Source: Desulfitobacterium chlororespirans DSM 11544
GTDB taxonomy: Bacteria > Bacillota > Desulfitobacteriia > Desulfitobacteriales > Desulfitobacteriaceae
NCBI RefSeq assembly: GCF_900143285.1
Contig: NZ_FRDN01000003.1
Location: 62,001 to 126,000 of the forward strand
Reading direction: 5' to 3'
DNA length: 64,000 nucleotides
This document shows positions 16,246 through 25,245 of the stretch, piece after piece; position 1 is the first letter of the stretch, and every line of letters starts with the position of its first letter. The position numbers were made by a program, and so were the translations under genes. Below the pieces are notes generated by a model that made no database searches, was not told where the DNA came from, and saw only the letters and a list, made by a program, of their open reading frames with translations.

Positions 16246-18825
16246 TTACAGCTTGACATAGTTTTCAATGCTGACTCCGATGCCTTGATCATACTTGCGA
16301 TTGAAGGCTTCAGGGTATTGCTTGGCCAATGCAAAGACATCGGCTTTCTCTATTCCAACCAGAAAACCGCTGGTGCATTCCCCGGGAGCATTCTTGGAGG
16401 TTGTCTCAGTAGGACAAATCAGGTTATTCACACCACCGCGATCACTGATCCCCGACTCAATTGGGTCAAGCCTTGCGCCATGGTCCTGTAAGACGACTTC
16501 CGGCATAATCCGCTCGGTTACATAGACACCACCTAAGGTCCAACCGCGATCATTAAAGACTTTCACCACATCACCGCTCTTGACTCCAAGCTTTTCTGCA
16601 TCCTTGGGGTTAATCCAAACGGGTTCATACTGATAGCCATCGGGTCCAACCACTTTACAGGTTTCGATTTCCCGGAACCAGGTCACATCATCCATATTGG
16701 CATGAACACGCCAACGGGGATGGTTGGAAACAATAAGATAGGGATACTTTTCGCTGCGGGGATGGAGCCGGCTTTCCTGATGTCTATCTCCAAAAGGAAT
16801 AAATTTCGGATAGGGTCCGCGCTCATCGTCGTCCGGGAAGTTATTGGCCAGTTCTTCAGAATAAATTTCCAATTTGCCGGTGGGGGTATTCAAGGCATAT
16901 TCTTCTGGGTCATTATAGAAGTTTTCAAAGCCGCGGGTACTCTCTTCCCAGTTCTCGGCGGTTGGTGTGATGATATAGCCCTTTTCCTTGAACTCTTCAA
17001 AAGACATAAGATGCTGAACATTGGAGTTCTCAAAGCCAAAGCGGATCCATTCCTCTTCGGTTTTTCCTTCCACATAGGCATTGTAAACGCCCAGTTTCTT
17101 GGCCACTTCTCCAACGGCTTCCCAATCGGACTTGGATTCCCCCAGAGGTTCAATAGCTTTATCTTCCATATATAAGGTGCAGAAGTTGCCGCCCACATTA
17201 TCGACACCGATATCATTTTCTTCATACTTGGTATTAATAGGCAGGATCAGGTCGGCATAGAGGCAGTCATTTTCCAACCAGGGATGTTGCGCAATCACGG
17301 TGTGAATTTTTTCACTGCGCAAAGCCTCGATCATAGAGTTACCGCCGTTCCAGCAGGTGGTCCAGCAGGGTGTATCCGTCCAGATCATATGCAGTTCTTT
17401 AGCCCCGGGTATGGGGTATTGGTATTCAATGAACTGATCCCAGCGCGGCCAGCCGGCTAAAGTGAAGCCGTGCCATTTCAGGGAATTCTCATCTGTGTAG
17501 TCCCCTAAGATGGCTTTGGGAATTAAGGTTTTGGGAATAAAGGAAGCAGGCTGAACAAAGTTAAAACCACGATAAGCGGGATCGAGTGTCGGAACAATCT
17601 CCGAACGGGGGGCGGGCATTTGAGAATCCATACCATAGAAGTTCCATTCAATAAACTTGACAATATTACGGCCCCTTTCCCCTAAGCCCTGCATAGCCAT
17701 CAGGCAAACTTCCAGGCGAGCCGGTTCATGAGAATAAGTGGAGCGAATCAGTGAACCGCCGTTGCAATGAGCAATGGAAGTTTTGGTTTTTGCCCATTGA
17801 CGAGCCAAGGCTTTAATCGTACGGGCCGGAACGCCGCAGATAGGTTCCGCCCACTTGGGAGTCTTCGGCGTTTTATCCTCGTCTTCTCCCAGGATGTATT
17901 TTCTAAGGTATTCAAAACCCACGGCATGGGTCTCGATGTATTCCTTATTCCAAGTGTCTTCCACAAGCCAGGTATACATAATAGCCAGATGCAGAGCAGC
18001 ATCCGTATTGGGAAAGACAGGAATCCACTTATCATTATGGGCGGCACATCCGTAATTCACATCCGGGCAAATATAGATCTGTTTGACACCGATATCACTG
18101 AGCCAGTTGCAATATCTGCTGGGGAGCTGGCCGCCCCAACCCCAGGGAGTGGTTTCCATATCGCATCCCCAGAAAACCAGCATATCAGTGTTTTCCGCAA
18201 TATCCAAAAGCAGGTTGCCCATGTCGGCCTGACCCACGGGATCCTGACCCCAAACATGTTTGGCTCCCCAATACCATCCTTCCCAGCTGTCAGGTTGCCG
18301 AGCTTGCATGGTGAATCCGCCCAGTTGATTGAACAAGCGGGTATTGCAGCCATGAGCAGCATGGACGACCTTTGTCTCGCCATGACCATCGCATTGCAGC
18401 AAGACGGATTCCAGACCGTATTCTTTCTCAATCCGGCGGATTTCTGAAGCGATGATATCGGTTGCTTCATCCCAACTGATACGAACGAATTTGCTTTTGC
18501 CCCTGTTTTGCGGATTTCTTTCCCCATCGGGATCCCAATCTTCTCTTTTTAAAGGGTAAAGAATGCGGTTAGGGGATGTGATCCTTTTCTTATAGCCGAT
18601 GGCAAAAGGCGGAATTTCCGATTTTCTGCTGGCTTTGAATTCACCGCCCCGGGCTTTGATCGTCCAGGGGCGGAATTGTGCCAAGTCATAAGCTTTGTCA
18701 TAACGGGCAGGACGAGTACGAACCACCTTGCCGTCTTTCACGTCAATCTCCGCAAGATTCGCGCCTACGCCAAAAGAGCAAAGGCCTGTTCCCTTATATA
18801 CTGTTTTGACATCTTTGTTTAACAT
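16246..18825 (-). CDS. Molybdopterin (DMSO reductase family) large subunit, pyrogallol/phloroglucinol transhydroxylase-like
   Basis: 859 residues; the Pelobacter enzyme large subunit is 875. No Tat or Sec leader and no N-terminal Cys cluster for an Fe-S centre, both as in transhydroxylase. The molybdopterin core reads VRISWDEATDIIASEI near 114-129. His148 (CDGHGETK) and Asp179-Ser180-Trp181 (ARQPDSWEGW) fall close to the positions I recall for the active-site His, Asp and Mo-binding Ser of that enzyme. Family knowledge predicts non-redox transfer of a hydroxyl between aromatic triols. The true substrate may differ, because this family has several unstudied branches in Desulfitobacterium. AAGGAGG precedes the ATG. 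Confidence 0.82.
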   Translation of the reverse strand: MLNKDVKTVYKGTGLCSFGVGANLAEIDVKDGKVVRTRPARYDKAYDLAQFRPWTIKARGGEFKASRKSEIPPFAIGYKKRITSPNRILYPLKREDWDPDGERNPQNRGKSKFVRISWDEATDIIASEIRRIEKEYGLESVLLQCDGHGETKVVHAAHGCNTRLFNQLGGFTMQARQPDSWEGWYWGAKHVWGQDPVGQADMGNLLLDIAENTDMLVFWGCDMETTPWGWGGQLPSRYCNWLSDIGVKQIYICPDVNYGCAAHNDKWIPVFPNTDAALHLAIMYTWLVEDTWNKEYIETHAVGFEYLRKYILGEDEDKTPKTPKWAEPICGVPARTIKALARQWAKTKTSIAHCNGGSLIRSTYSHEPARLEVCLMAMQGLGERGRNIVKFIEWNFYGMDSQMPAPRSEIVPTLDPAYRGFNFVQPASFIPKTLIPKAILGDYTDENSLKWHGFTLAGWPRWDQFIEYQYPIPGAKELHMIWTDTPCWTTCWNGGNSMIEALRSEKIHTVIAQHPWLENDCLYADLILPINTKYEENDIGVDNVGGNFCTLYMEDKAIEPLGESKSDWEAVGEVAKKLGVYNAYVEGKTEEEWIRFGFENSNVQHLMSFEEFKEKGYIITPTAENWEESTRGFENFYNDPEEYALNTPTGKLEIYSEELANNFPDDDERGPYPKFIPFGDRHQESRLHPRSEKYPYLIVSNHPRWRVHANMDDVTWFREIETCKVVGPDGYQYEPVWINPKDAEKLGVKSGDVVKVFNDRGWTLGGVYVTERIMPEVVLQDHGARLDPIESGISDRGGVNNLICPTETTSKNAPGECTSGFLVGIEKADVFALAKQYPEAFNRKYDQGIGVSIENYVKL

Positions 18826-18846
18826 TGAATTTCCTCCTTGCTTTTC

Positions 18847-19020
18847 CTATCCTTGTGCAGAATTATCTCCGGAATCTTCCGTAGTCAGATCGGTTTTGCA
18901 TTTCGTACAGACTTTCATGGTTGATGCACACAAAGCTCTGCAATTCGGACATTTCTTTGGGGCATTCACCACAGTATCCTTGGTTTACTTATAGGGTAAT
19001 GCAAACTCTTTCTTAGGCAT
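18847..19020 (-). pseudogene. Small zinc-ribbon gene with in-frame UAA at codon 12
   Basis: A strong ribosome binding site (GGGAGGTGAAG) leads to ATG at 19020, but the reading frame meets TAA at codon 12 (18985-18987). The same frame then continues for 45 residues with a clear zinc ribbon, CPNCRALC...CTKCKTDL, and ends at TAG just before the Mo-subunit gene. Two readings are possible: a recent nonsense mutation, or a second start at GTG (about 18972, after AAGGATACT) giving a 41-residue protein. UAA is not the selenocysteine (UGA) or pyrrolysine (UAG) codon, so recoding of that kind is unlikely. The first 11-codon piece could also act as a leader peptide. Confidence 0.6.
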
Positions 19021-19060
19021 GACTTCACCTCCCAGGGTACCTTCCACAGCTTGGCCCGCT

Positions 19061-19207
19061 CTACTTTTCTGCATCTTTGCTTTCCTTTTTTTCTTCAGTT
19101 TCTAACGCCTCTTGACACTTTTTGCATAGTTTAAGATTGGAAGGATTCAATGTTCCGCAAGAGGGACATTTTATGGGCTTGTTTACTGTAGGGGGTCTAA
19201 AACACAT
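19061..19207 (-). CDS. 48-residue zinc-ribbon protein
   Basis: ATG at 19207 is preceded by AAAGGAGGAGG. The protein has one zinc ribbon, CPSCGTLN...CKKCQEAL, and a highly charged tail (ETEEKKESKDAEK). It is first of a series on the minus strand: zinc ribbon, interrupted zinc ribbon, Mo large subunit, Fe-S subunit. A role as a small accessory or assembly factor for the Mo/Fe-S enzyme is inference from position only. Confidence 0.7.
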   Translation of the reverse strand: MCFRPPTVNKPIKCPSCGTLNPSNLKLCKKCQEALETEEKKESKDAEK

Positions 19208-19286
19208 ACTCGTACCTCCTCCTTTTTCTTAACTGACCTCAAGACATAAATTTGCTAAATGAAATGCCTCACCTATTGGGAATAAA

Positions 19287-19571
19287 TTATCTTTCACATT
19301 TGTGTGGTTTGAACATAGATTTGAGCTGCCGCCTCACCTCCTCCACTTTGAGAATCTTTTCTACTGAAGAACTTATGCTGAAACAACCTCCATCCCGATA
19401 ACGCTCTTTACCCTCACGCTTTTTAATGCAAATATCATGCCAGCTTTTAAACGGCTGCTTTATCCACTTTTTTGTGAGATCTATATAAATAAACCTGTCT
19501 CCTATGGAAACTTTGTCTATAAAATAGAAAATCCATGCTCCATGACTTACCGTTGATTGGCACTCATCCAC
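19287..19571 (-). CDS. Hypothetical 94-residue basic protein
   Basis: An open frame with a possible GTG start at 19571 preceded by AGGAGA. No signal peptide and no family that I recognise; it is rich in Lys and Arg, with four Cys that do not form a ribbon pattern. It lies between the terminator of the upstream MFS gene and the zinc-ribbon genes. It may be a genuine small gene or a remnant. The 19208-19746 stretch holds nothing else I can name apart from the terminator at 19590-19634. Confidence 0.3.
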   Translation of the reverse strand: MDECQSTVSHGAWIFYFIDKVSIGDRFIYIDLTKKWIKQPFKSWHDICIKKREGKERYRDGGCFSISSSVEKILKVEEVRRQLKSMFKPHKCER

Positions 19572-19589
19572 TCCATCCGTCTCCTGAAT

Positions 19590-19634
19590 ATTAAAAAGCA
19601 CGACAATGGCTCAACCATTATCGTGCTTTTTAAT
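19590..19634 (-). terminator. Terminator downstream of the third MFS gene
   Basis: ATTAAAAAGCACGA...AATGG pairs with CCATT...TCGTGCTTTTTAAT across CTCAA, with one unpaired position per arm. A T-rich arm on both strands makes it usable in either direction. It follows the MFS gene that ends at 19747. Confidence 0.85.
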
Positions 19635-19746
19635 ATGTTCCAATACAACGCCATTTAAGGTCCTTTCGTAACAATAAGCCCCAGATGGCAACGACCTATC
19701 CGTCTTTCATCTTCTGCCAGTACCGCCTGCGACATGGCCGGCTGGT

Positions 19747-20913
19747 TCAGCGGGCGGGCACATCCTCTGAGCTGCCTTTCTTCGCAACCATTGCTTCAGC
19801 CAGAACAAAGACAGCCATGAGCAAACTGGCGATCATCGCTACCAAAAAAGAATCTCTGCCAATCTGAAGTCCAAAGAGTTTTCTGACTCCGTCATAAACA
19901 TAGGGCTGGATAAAGCCGCCAATATTCATGGCACTGACACCGATGGAAATGGCTAAGGCTACTAAGGGAGGAGGGACCGTGACAGAAAGCTTTACCCAGT
20001 AAGAAGGTACCAGGACCCCCATGGCCAGACCGATAAGCGTCGTTGCCACAAAAAATTGTGTAAGGGTATAAGAGGTGTAGCCTATACCAAAACCAACGCC
20101 GAAAAGGAGGAAGAGCAAGGTAAATGTATAATCCTTTAACACTCTCATGACCTTTCCAGCGAAGAAGCCTCCGATGAGACCACCGACGGTCATAAGGGTT
20201 AGGGCTACCCCAATAGAGGACGCATCAGCAATCTTTTCCCCATCGAGCATCACCGCCGCATTGTTGGTGAGGATAAATAAAATCATTTGAAAAGCAAACA
20301 AAGCGATGAAAGAGGGATAAACTTTACCAGGCATTTTTAACTTTTCACCTTGAGGAGCTGTCTTTCGCTGGGGTTCCGGAAGGGTAAAATGGACAGCCAG
20401 GAAGATGATAACTCCAAGCAGATAGGCGTAAAAAGCATAATTCCAGCCAAAGGAGCCAAGAAATCCCCCGGCCATCTGATACATAATACCGCCGATGCTG
20501 GTAAAAGCCGATTGGAATCCCATCATTGTCTGTCTTTCATGTCCGTCAAAAAAGTCGGAGATCAGATCCGCTGCCATAGGCATCAGAAAGCCAAGACCAA
20601 CTCCCAATAAACAGCGCATAGCCAAAATCAGGGTAAAATGGGTCATGAAGGCCGGCAAAAACCCACCCAGAACAAAGCAGAGGGATGCAAAAGCCAGCAG
20701 AGTTTTTTTAGGAAAATATTGAGTTAATTTCCCATAAATCGGTGCGAAAAACACTATGAACAATGAGGGCAGACCGGAAATCAACATGACTGTGGTGGGA
20801 TCAATATCAGGAAAAGCTTTCATGATATCGGCTAATACCGGATTGGTGACCATAGCCCCCATCCCCATAGCACTCACGGCGAGTACCCCAAATTTTAACG
20901 TGCCTTTACTCAT
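19747..20913 (-). CDS. MFS transporter
   Basis: 388 residues with twelve hydrophobic spans; AGGAGGTC precedes the ATG. The span 2-3 loop and the segment MRCLLGVGLGFLMPMAADLISDFFDGHER fit the major facilitator superfamily. It is only distantly similar to the tandem pair at 12.6-15.2 kb. It is divergent from the PucR-type regulator gene at 21203, with 290 bases between, the usual arrangement for a transporter under a neighbouring regulator. Confidence 0.9.
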   Translation of the reverse strand: MSKGTLKFGVLAVSAMGMGAMVTNPVLADIMKAFPDIDPTTVMLISGLPSLFIVFFAPIYGKLTQYFPKKTLLAFASLCFVLGGFLPAFMTHFTLILAMRCLLGVGLGFLMPMAADLISDFFDGHERQTMMGFQSAFTSIGGIMYQMAGGFLGSFGWNYAFYAYLLGVIIFLAVHFTLPEPQRKTAPQGEKLKMPGKVYPSFIALFAFQMILFILTNNAAVMLDGEKIADASSIGVALTLMTVGGLIGGFFAGKVMRVLKDYTFTLLFLLFGVGFGIGYTSYTLTQFFVATTLIGLAMGVLVPSYWVKLSVTVPPPLVALAISIGVSAMNIGGFIQPYVYDGVRKLFGLQIGRDSFLVAMIASLLMAVFVLAEAMVAKKGSSEDVPAR

Positions 20914-21202
20914 AACAGACCTCCTACATTAATGCTTGAAAACATAGTCCTGATCTTTGACCTGTACCTCCAATGAAGGGAAATCACGGGTTGCCCTTGG
21001 ACAGCCGCAGATTTATACTTGTAATATGTTAAACTAAGAGTAGCTGGTTTTCAGGCTCTGCCGAATTCTGCTCTTCGCCCATAGATAGACTTTTATCAAT
21101 TCTCCTTCCCACTCTCTTCGACCTATGGAAGATTATCTGTTTTTACGCAGATCAAACTGTGCATAGTGCATAGTCTAACGGTTTGAAATAGGAGGCATGG
21201 AT

Positions 21203-22468
21203 ATGGACATCTCTTCTCTTCATGAACAGACCTCACTTTCCGCGAAGTTATTGAAGGCATTGTCTGCGGACTCATCTCTTCAATCTCTGGTTGCCATCGG
21301 TCATGAACTGCTCCAGAATCCCTTTTCCATTTTGGATTTGCGTGCCAATGTTCTGGCTATAACCGGAGAATCCTCCGTAGAGGATGACCCTGTATGGAAT
21401 GAGACCGTCCATACTGCGAGCAACTCCCTTCAGACCTTTTCTTACTATGTGGACAATAAACTCATCGAAAAAATTGCTGAAAGCGACGCCCCTTTTTTCT
21501 GGTCGGATGCCTATTCCAAATATCCCCGCATCATCGGGAAAATTATGATTGAAGGAGAGCATTTGGCTCATATTATTGTCTGCGCCCACCAGAGGAACTT
21601 TAACGAAGGAGACCTGAATACAGTTTCCCTTCTCTGCCAAGCGGTTTCCATTGAGCTGCAAAAAAGCAAATATGTTATTTATTCCCGTGAGCTGTCCCAT
21701 GAGGCCTTTCTCTACGATTTGCTGGAAGGAATTCCTCAAAACTTAAAGCATATGGATAAACAACTAAACCAACTTAGATTAGCCCTGAAAAGCATCCTCT
21801 GCGTTATAACCGTTGACATTAGTAATTGGGACAAAACCATCTCCACCCTTCCTTATCTAAAAGATGAATTGGAGCTGCATTTAAATTATGCTAAGGGGGT
21901 TATTCATAACCGCAAAATCATTCTAATCGCCAGCTTTGAGAGTGAACAACAATTCTTCGCAACAGAGCTGGAGGGGTTAAGGCAGTTTATCCTGGCTTAT
22001 AACCTGGAAGCAGGCATCAGCCGTCCTTTTTACAACCTTAAAGAGCTGCGTTACTTTTATCTGGAATCCATCGAGGCTCTTAAAATAGGCAAGCTTATTC
22101 ATACTGACCGCTCTATTTTCCAATACGAGGATTATGTCATCTTTCACCTGATTATAAACTTTACGAGGGATAATGAGGATCTCTACAGCCTCTACAGACT
22201 CATCCACCCCGGCATTATCAAGCTCCTGGATTACGATAAACAAAATAAAAGCGAGTATGCCTACAGCCTTTATACCTATATTTTCAACTTCAAAAACACC
22301 ACCTCTTCAGCGGCCTCGCTGAATATCCATCGCAATTCCTTTTTTAACCGTATGGAAAAAATCGAAAAGCTAACGAATATGGATTTGAATCATAGTGACA
22401 CCTTGCATTATCTCTACTTTTCCTTTAAGATTCTGGAGCTGCTGAACATCTCAATGCCTCGAATATAG
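21203..22468 (+). CDS. PucR/CdaR-family transcriptional regulator
   Basis: 421 residues. Of two ATGs, the second (21203) is chosen because AGGAGG lies seven bases before it. The N-terminal half looks like a small-molecule sensing GAF-like domain (about 20-165). The C-terminal 60 residues match the PucR-type HTH_30: AASLNIHRNSFFNRMEKIEKL followed by LYFSFKILEL. Such proteins sense purine or aromatic catabolites and activate nearby genes. It is divergent from an MFS transporter and upstream of a cupin gene. The promoter gap carries a short direct repeat, GTGCATA, near 21160. Confidence 0.82.
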   Translation: MDISSLHEQTSLSAKLLKALSADSSLQSLVAIGHELLQNPFSILDLRANVLAITGESSVEDDPVWNETVHTASNSLQTFSYYVDNKLIEKIAESDAPFFWSDAYSKYPRIIGKIMIEGEHLAHIIVCAHQRNFNEGDLNTVSLLCQAVSIELQKSKYVIYSRELSHEAFLYDLLEGIPQNLKHMDKQLNQLRLALKSILCVITVDISNWDKTISTLPYLKDELELHLNYAKGVIHNRKIILIASFESEQQFFATELEGLRQFILAYNLEAGISRPFYNLKELRYFYLESIEALKIGKLIHTDRSIFQYEDYVIFHLIINFTRDNEDLYSLYRLIHPGIIKLLDYDKQNKSEYAYSLYTYIFNFKNTTSSAASLNIHRNSFFNRMEKIEKLTNMDLNHSDTLHYLYFSFKILELLNISMPRI

Positions 22469-22621
22469 TCTTTGGCGAATCCTTTCACGTAAACATGTTG
22501 CTGAGAAATGGACTTTACACCTGTACCTGAGTATTTGTATACTAGATCAGTGTAGCGTTGCATCGCACTCATACTAAAGAGTTATGCTATAGCAATCAAA
22601 CCTGATAAGGAGGGTTTAAAA

Positions 22622-22966
22622 ATGATTAGAAAAACTATTGATGAAACAGTCCATAACGCTCGGGGTGGTGAAGGAAGTGTGGTATTCTCTCACATCCTGA
22701 CCAAAGAAGAGCTGATGGGACACGCCAATGTCTACGCCAAAGTCACAGTAAACCCCCATAGCAGCATTGGCTATCACCAGCATGTCGGCAACACTGAACC
22801 CTATTATATTCTTTCCGGAAAAGGCATCTTCACTGATAGTGACGGAACACGCAGTGAGGTAGGTCCCGGAGATGTATGCGTTATCAAAGTAGGGGAAAGC
22901 CACGGCTTGGAAAATAACACTGATGAGGATCTCGTCATGATGGCACTCATCATCAATGAAGGTTAA
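22622..22966 (+). CDS. Single-domain cupin protein
   Basis: 114 residues, one beta-barrel cupin. Motif 1 is seen as SSIGYHQHVGNTEPYYILSGKG (His-x-His and Glu metal ligands), and motif 2 as GDVCVIKVGESHGLEN (second-motif His). AAGGAGGG precedes the ATG. It lies after the PucR-type gene on the same strand. Cupins of this size often bind or isomerise small polar metabolites, and one could serve the aromatic-triol pathway suggested nearby, but no reaction can be assigned. Confidence 0.85.
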   Translation: MIRKTIDETVHNARGGEGSVVFSHILTKEELMGHANVYAKVTVNPHSSIGYHQHVGNTEPYYILSGKGIFTDSDGTRSEVGPGDVCVIKVGESHGLENNTDEDLVMMALIINEG

Positions 22967-22987
22967 TGATCACAAAAAGTGAAAAAT

Positions 22988-23037
22988 GGGGACAGGTACC
23001 GTGATTCAAATTAAGTTGAATCATGGTACCTGTCTCC
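22988..23037. repeat. REP-like hairpin element (GGGGACAGGTACC type)
   Basis: A 22-base arm starting GGGGACAGGTACC pairs with its partner (23016-23037) with only two G-U-type mismatches and a 6-base loop. The motif GGGGACAGGTACC is a widespread intergenic repeat in Bacillota and Deltaproteobacteria, often linked to REP-associated Y1 transposases. A single related arm is at 26974-26995. Followed by T-rich sequence, it may also terminate the cupin transcript. Confidence 0.7.
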
Positions 23038-23071
23038 TCTTTTTATGTCCCCTCTTTTTACCTTCTTTATC

Positions 23072-24874
23072 TCAATAAATCTTTATGGTCAAGGTGCCTC
23101 CCTCTACCCATGTCCGCAGGACAAGGGGTTCCTTGGTATTGTTTTTGAATTTAAAATCCAGCACAGCATAGAATACGGTGGCATCTTGACCCGGAGGCAC
23201 ATAGCCAACCGGCAGGGAATGATGATGCCTTTCGACGATTTCTAAATGGGCCTGATTGGCGGCATTGAAGAGAGTGGATGAAACCTGGCATATTCCTCCG
23301 CCAATACCCGGTATGAAACGATTCCCTTCGATAACCACAGCTTCCTTATACCCTGCTGCCATAGTCCTCTCCCCCACCGTCTCGTTGAAGGAGAAGATTT
23401 CACCCGGTGCTAAGCGGGCACCATCGATGGCTTCGGCAGCCAAGCGAATATTCTCCGTACGGTTCACTTCGTTGACGTTAAAGTGAGTGGAAAACTCGGT
23501 CAGGGGCAGGGGCTCACTCACTTTAAGATTTAATTTGACGGGCTTTTCATATCCCTCCACCCTTCCTTCCAGAACCTTTACTCCCATAGTCTGAGTATTG
23601 ATGACGGACCCATCCCATCGGACGGGTAAATTCACTATATCGCTATTATAAAGATGTGCTGGAACCGTTGCCGGTAAGGGATACTCCTTTCCTTGTGCCA
23701 CTGTGGCTTCGATCTCAGGTATGGAGTGAATGTCTAGGGCTCTCACCGACCCTAAGAGCAGATCTGCGGCGCTTTTTAAGATCGCACCAGGTACCGCACC
23801 TTCGCCCCCAAAAGCGACAAGGTCCGTCTTGATCTCATGTAGAGAGAGGGTTTCCAGGTATTGAGCTGCAGCTTTGGGCAGGGTAGGAGTTGAAGGATCG
23901 ATAAAGACAATAGGGGCTCCCTTTTGAGCGGCTACCACACTACCCGATAGGGCATCGGCAAAATTATGGCCTGTGGTAAGATATAAGACTGGTGGATTGG
24001 GAGCAAAGGTTTTCGCTATAACCACGTTGGTATCATAACGGGATAGCCCTGTTAAGCGCTCCACATGGACCTGGGGCAGTAATTGATGAATCTCGGAGAG
24101 AATATGGTCGGAAATGGCCCCTGTTCCCCCTGTGATATAGATCTTATCCGGCCTCTTTTCCTGAAGGAATTCCTTGAGCTCCGGAGACAGCCCGGCCGGA
24201 GGAGATAATAAAATGGGCCAGCCTTGATTGGCCGCAAAGCTGGAGATGCTCAAGGCATCGGCATACTGTTCCCCCGAAGATATGACTATTGTAGAGTATG
24301 TGCTTTCCTTGAGAGCAGCGGCGATTTGATAAGAGGTGTCATATCGATCCTCACCGGCAATTCGAACTACCTTAGAGAATCCAAGATCGATGAATTTTCT
24401 CTCAAACTCACCGGCGATAATCCCTTCTCCACCTATGATATATAGGGTTCCTTCGGGGTCTAGGCTCTGAACAACATAGTCGAAAGCATCCTGAGAGGTC
24501 TCGGTTTTAGTATCCACTAAAACTATCGGGGCCTTCATTTCATGAGCCATCACACTGGCCGATAAGGCATCGGCATAGCCGTTTCCGGTGGCGATCACCA
24601 CATTTTTCACTTTTTCCGGAGAACTTTCCGGAGGATCATCGGAGCTGTTTTCAGGGCTATTGGCAAGGATTATTTGGTCGCGATAATACTCAGAGATGAT
24701 CTTGGCTGTCTCGTATCGAGTATCCCCGTAGAGCCTGTATTGGTTTATTTGATGATTTGCCGTCGATTCGGGGAAATCTCCTGCCTGAGGATCTGGCGAG
24801 GCAACGACAGGAGTATTCATCGAGATACAATAGGAAAGGATAACTACAGCGGCAATTTTTTTGCTCTTCTTCAT
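23072..24874 (-). CDS. Secreted cell-wall-binding (CW_binding_2) and VanW-domain protein
   Basis: 600 residues from the ATG that follows GAAGGAGTG; this gives a clean signal peptide (MKKSKKIAAVVILSYCISMN). Three cell-wall-binding repeat 2 units are marked by RYGDTRYETA-like, EDRYDTSYQIA and LSRYDTNVVIA stretches, between about 50 and 340. The C-terminus (about 450-600) is a VanW domain, with NETVGERTMAAGYKEA, GGGICQVSSTLFNAA and HHHSLPVGYV. The protein should be exported and sit on the cell-wall polymer. VanW domains accompany wall modification, but their reaction is not established here. Confidence 0.92.
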   Translation of the reverse strand: MKKSKKIAAVVILSYCISMNTPVVASPDPQAGDFPESTANHQINQYRLYGDTRYETAKIISEYYRDQIILANSPENSSDDPPESSPEKVKNVVIATGNGYADALSASVMAHEMKAPIVLVDTKTETSQDAFDYVVQSLDPEGTLYIIGGEGIIAGEFERKFIDLGFSKVVRIAGEDRYDTSYQIAAALKESTYSTIVISSGEQYADALSISSFAANQGWPILLSPPAGLSPELKEFLQEKRPDKIYITGGTGAISDHILSEIHQLLPQVHVERLTGLSRYDTNVVIAKTFAPNPPVLYLTTGHNFADALSGSVVAAQKGAPIVFIDPSTPTLPKAAAQYLETLSLHEIKTDLVAFGGEGAVPGAILKSAADLLLGSVRALDIHSIPEIEATVAQGKEYPLPATVPAHLYNSDIVNLPVRWDGSVINTQTMGVKVLEGRVEGYEKPVKLNLKVSEPLPLTEFSTHFNVNEVNRTENIRLAAEAIDGARLAPGEIFSFNETVGERTMAAGYKEAVVIEGNRFIPGIGGGICQVSSTLFNAANQAHLEIVERHHHSLPVGYVPPGQDATVFYAVLDFKFKNNTKEPLVLRTWVEGGTLTIKIY

Positions 24875-25059
24875 GGACCCCACTCCTTCAGTATGCATCC
24901 CGAATATTATCTCATAGTGAAGAAGTGAAGCCTGTCGAAGAGGGTATTCTGTGCTCAGACTTATTTGCTTACATTCTGTCTTAAATTCCCTAATGAACAC
25001 CTTTGACAAAGATCTATAGCTCAGCCTGGGATCGTCCAGGTCTTTTACTGCCTTTTCAT

Positions 25060-25114
25060 CTATCTGCATCCTATGCCCGACTATCTGTACTATATCTTCG
25101 GACTATCTGTACTA
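25060..25114. promoter_or_regulatory. Three phased direct repeats upstream of the SPFH operon
   Basis: CTATCTGTACTA occurs at 25081-25092 and 25103-25114 (extended GACTATCTGTACTA in both), with a weaker copy CTATCTGCATCC at 25060-25071. Spacing is 21 and 22 bases, two turns of the helix, so a bound activator would lie on one face of the DNA. The block ends about 47 bases before a likely -35 element. Apart from this block and the promoter at 25162-25190, nothing else is recognised in the 24875-25245 gap. Confidence 0.55.
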
Positions 25115-25161
25115 ATCTTACGATAGTTTTAAGTATTTTTTTATTCTTATCTCTGAAACTG

Positions 25162-25190
25162 TTTACACTCAACTATAACAGTGATATCAT
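25162..25190 (+). promoter_or_regulatory. Sigma-A-type promoter of the SPFH operon
   Basis: TTTACA (25162-25167), a 17-base spacer and TATCAT (25185-25190) precede the SPFH gene start by 55 bases. Confidence 0.5.
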
Positions 25191-25245
25191 AATAGTATCG
25201 TATTAATCTTAATCCAATTTTACTCTTAAAGGGAGGCTATCCATT

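Noticed and set aside
18985-18987. Selenocysteine or pyrrolysine recoding at the in-frame stop of the zinc-ribbon gene
   Set aside because: The codon is UAA. Selenocysteine uses UGA and pyrrolysine UAG, and no SECIS-like hairpin was noticed.
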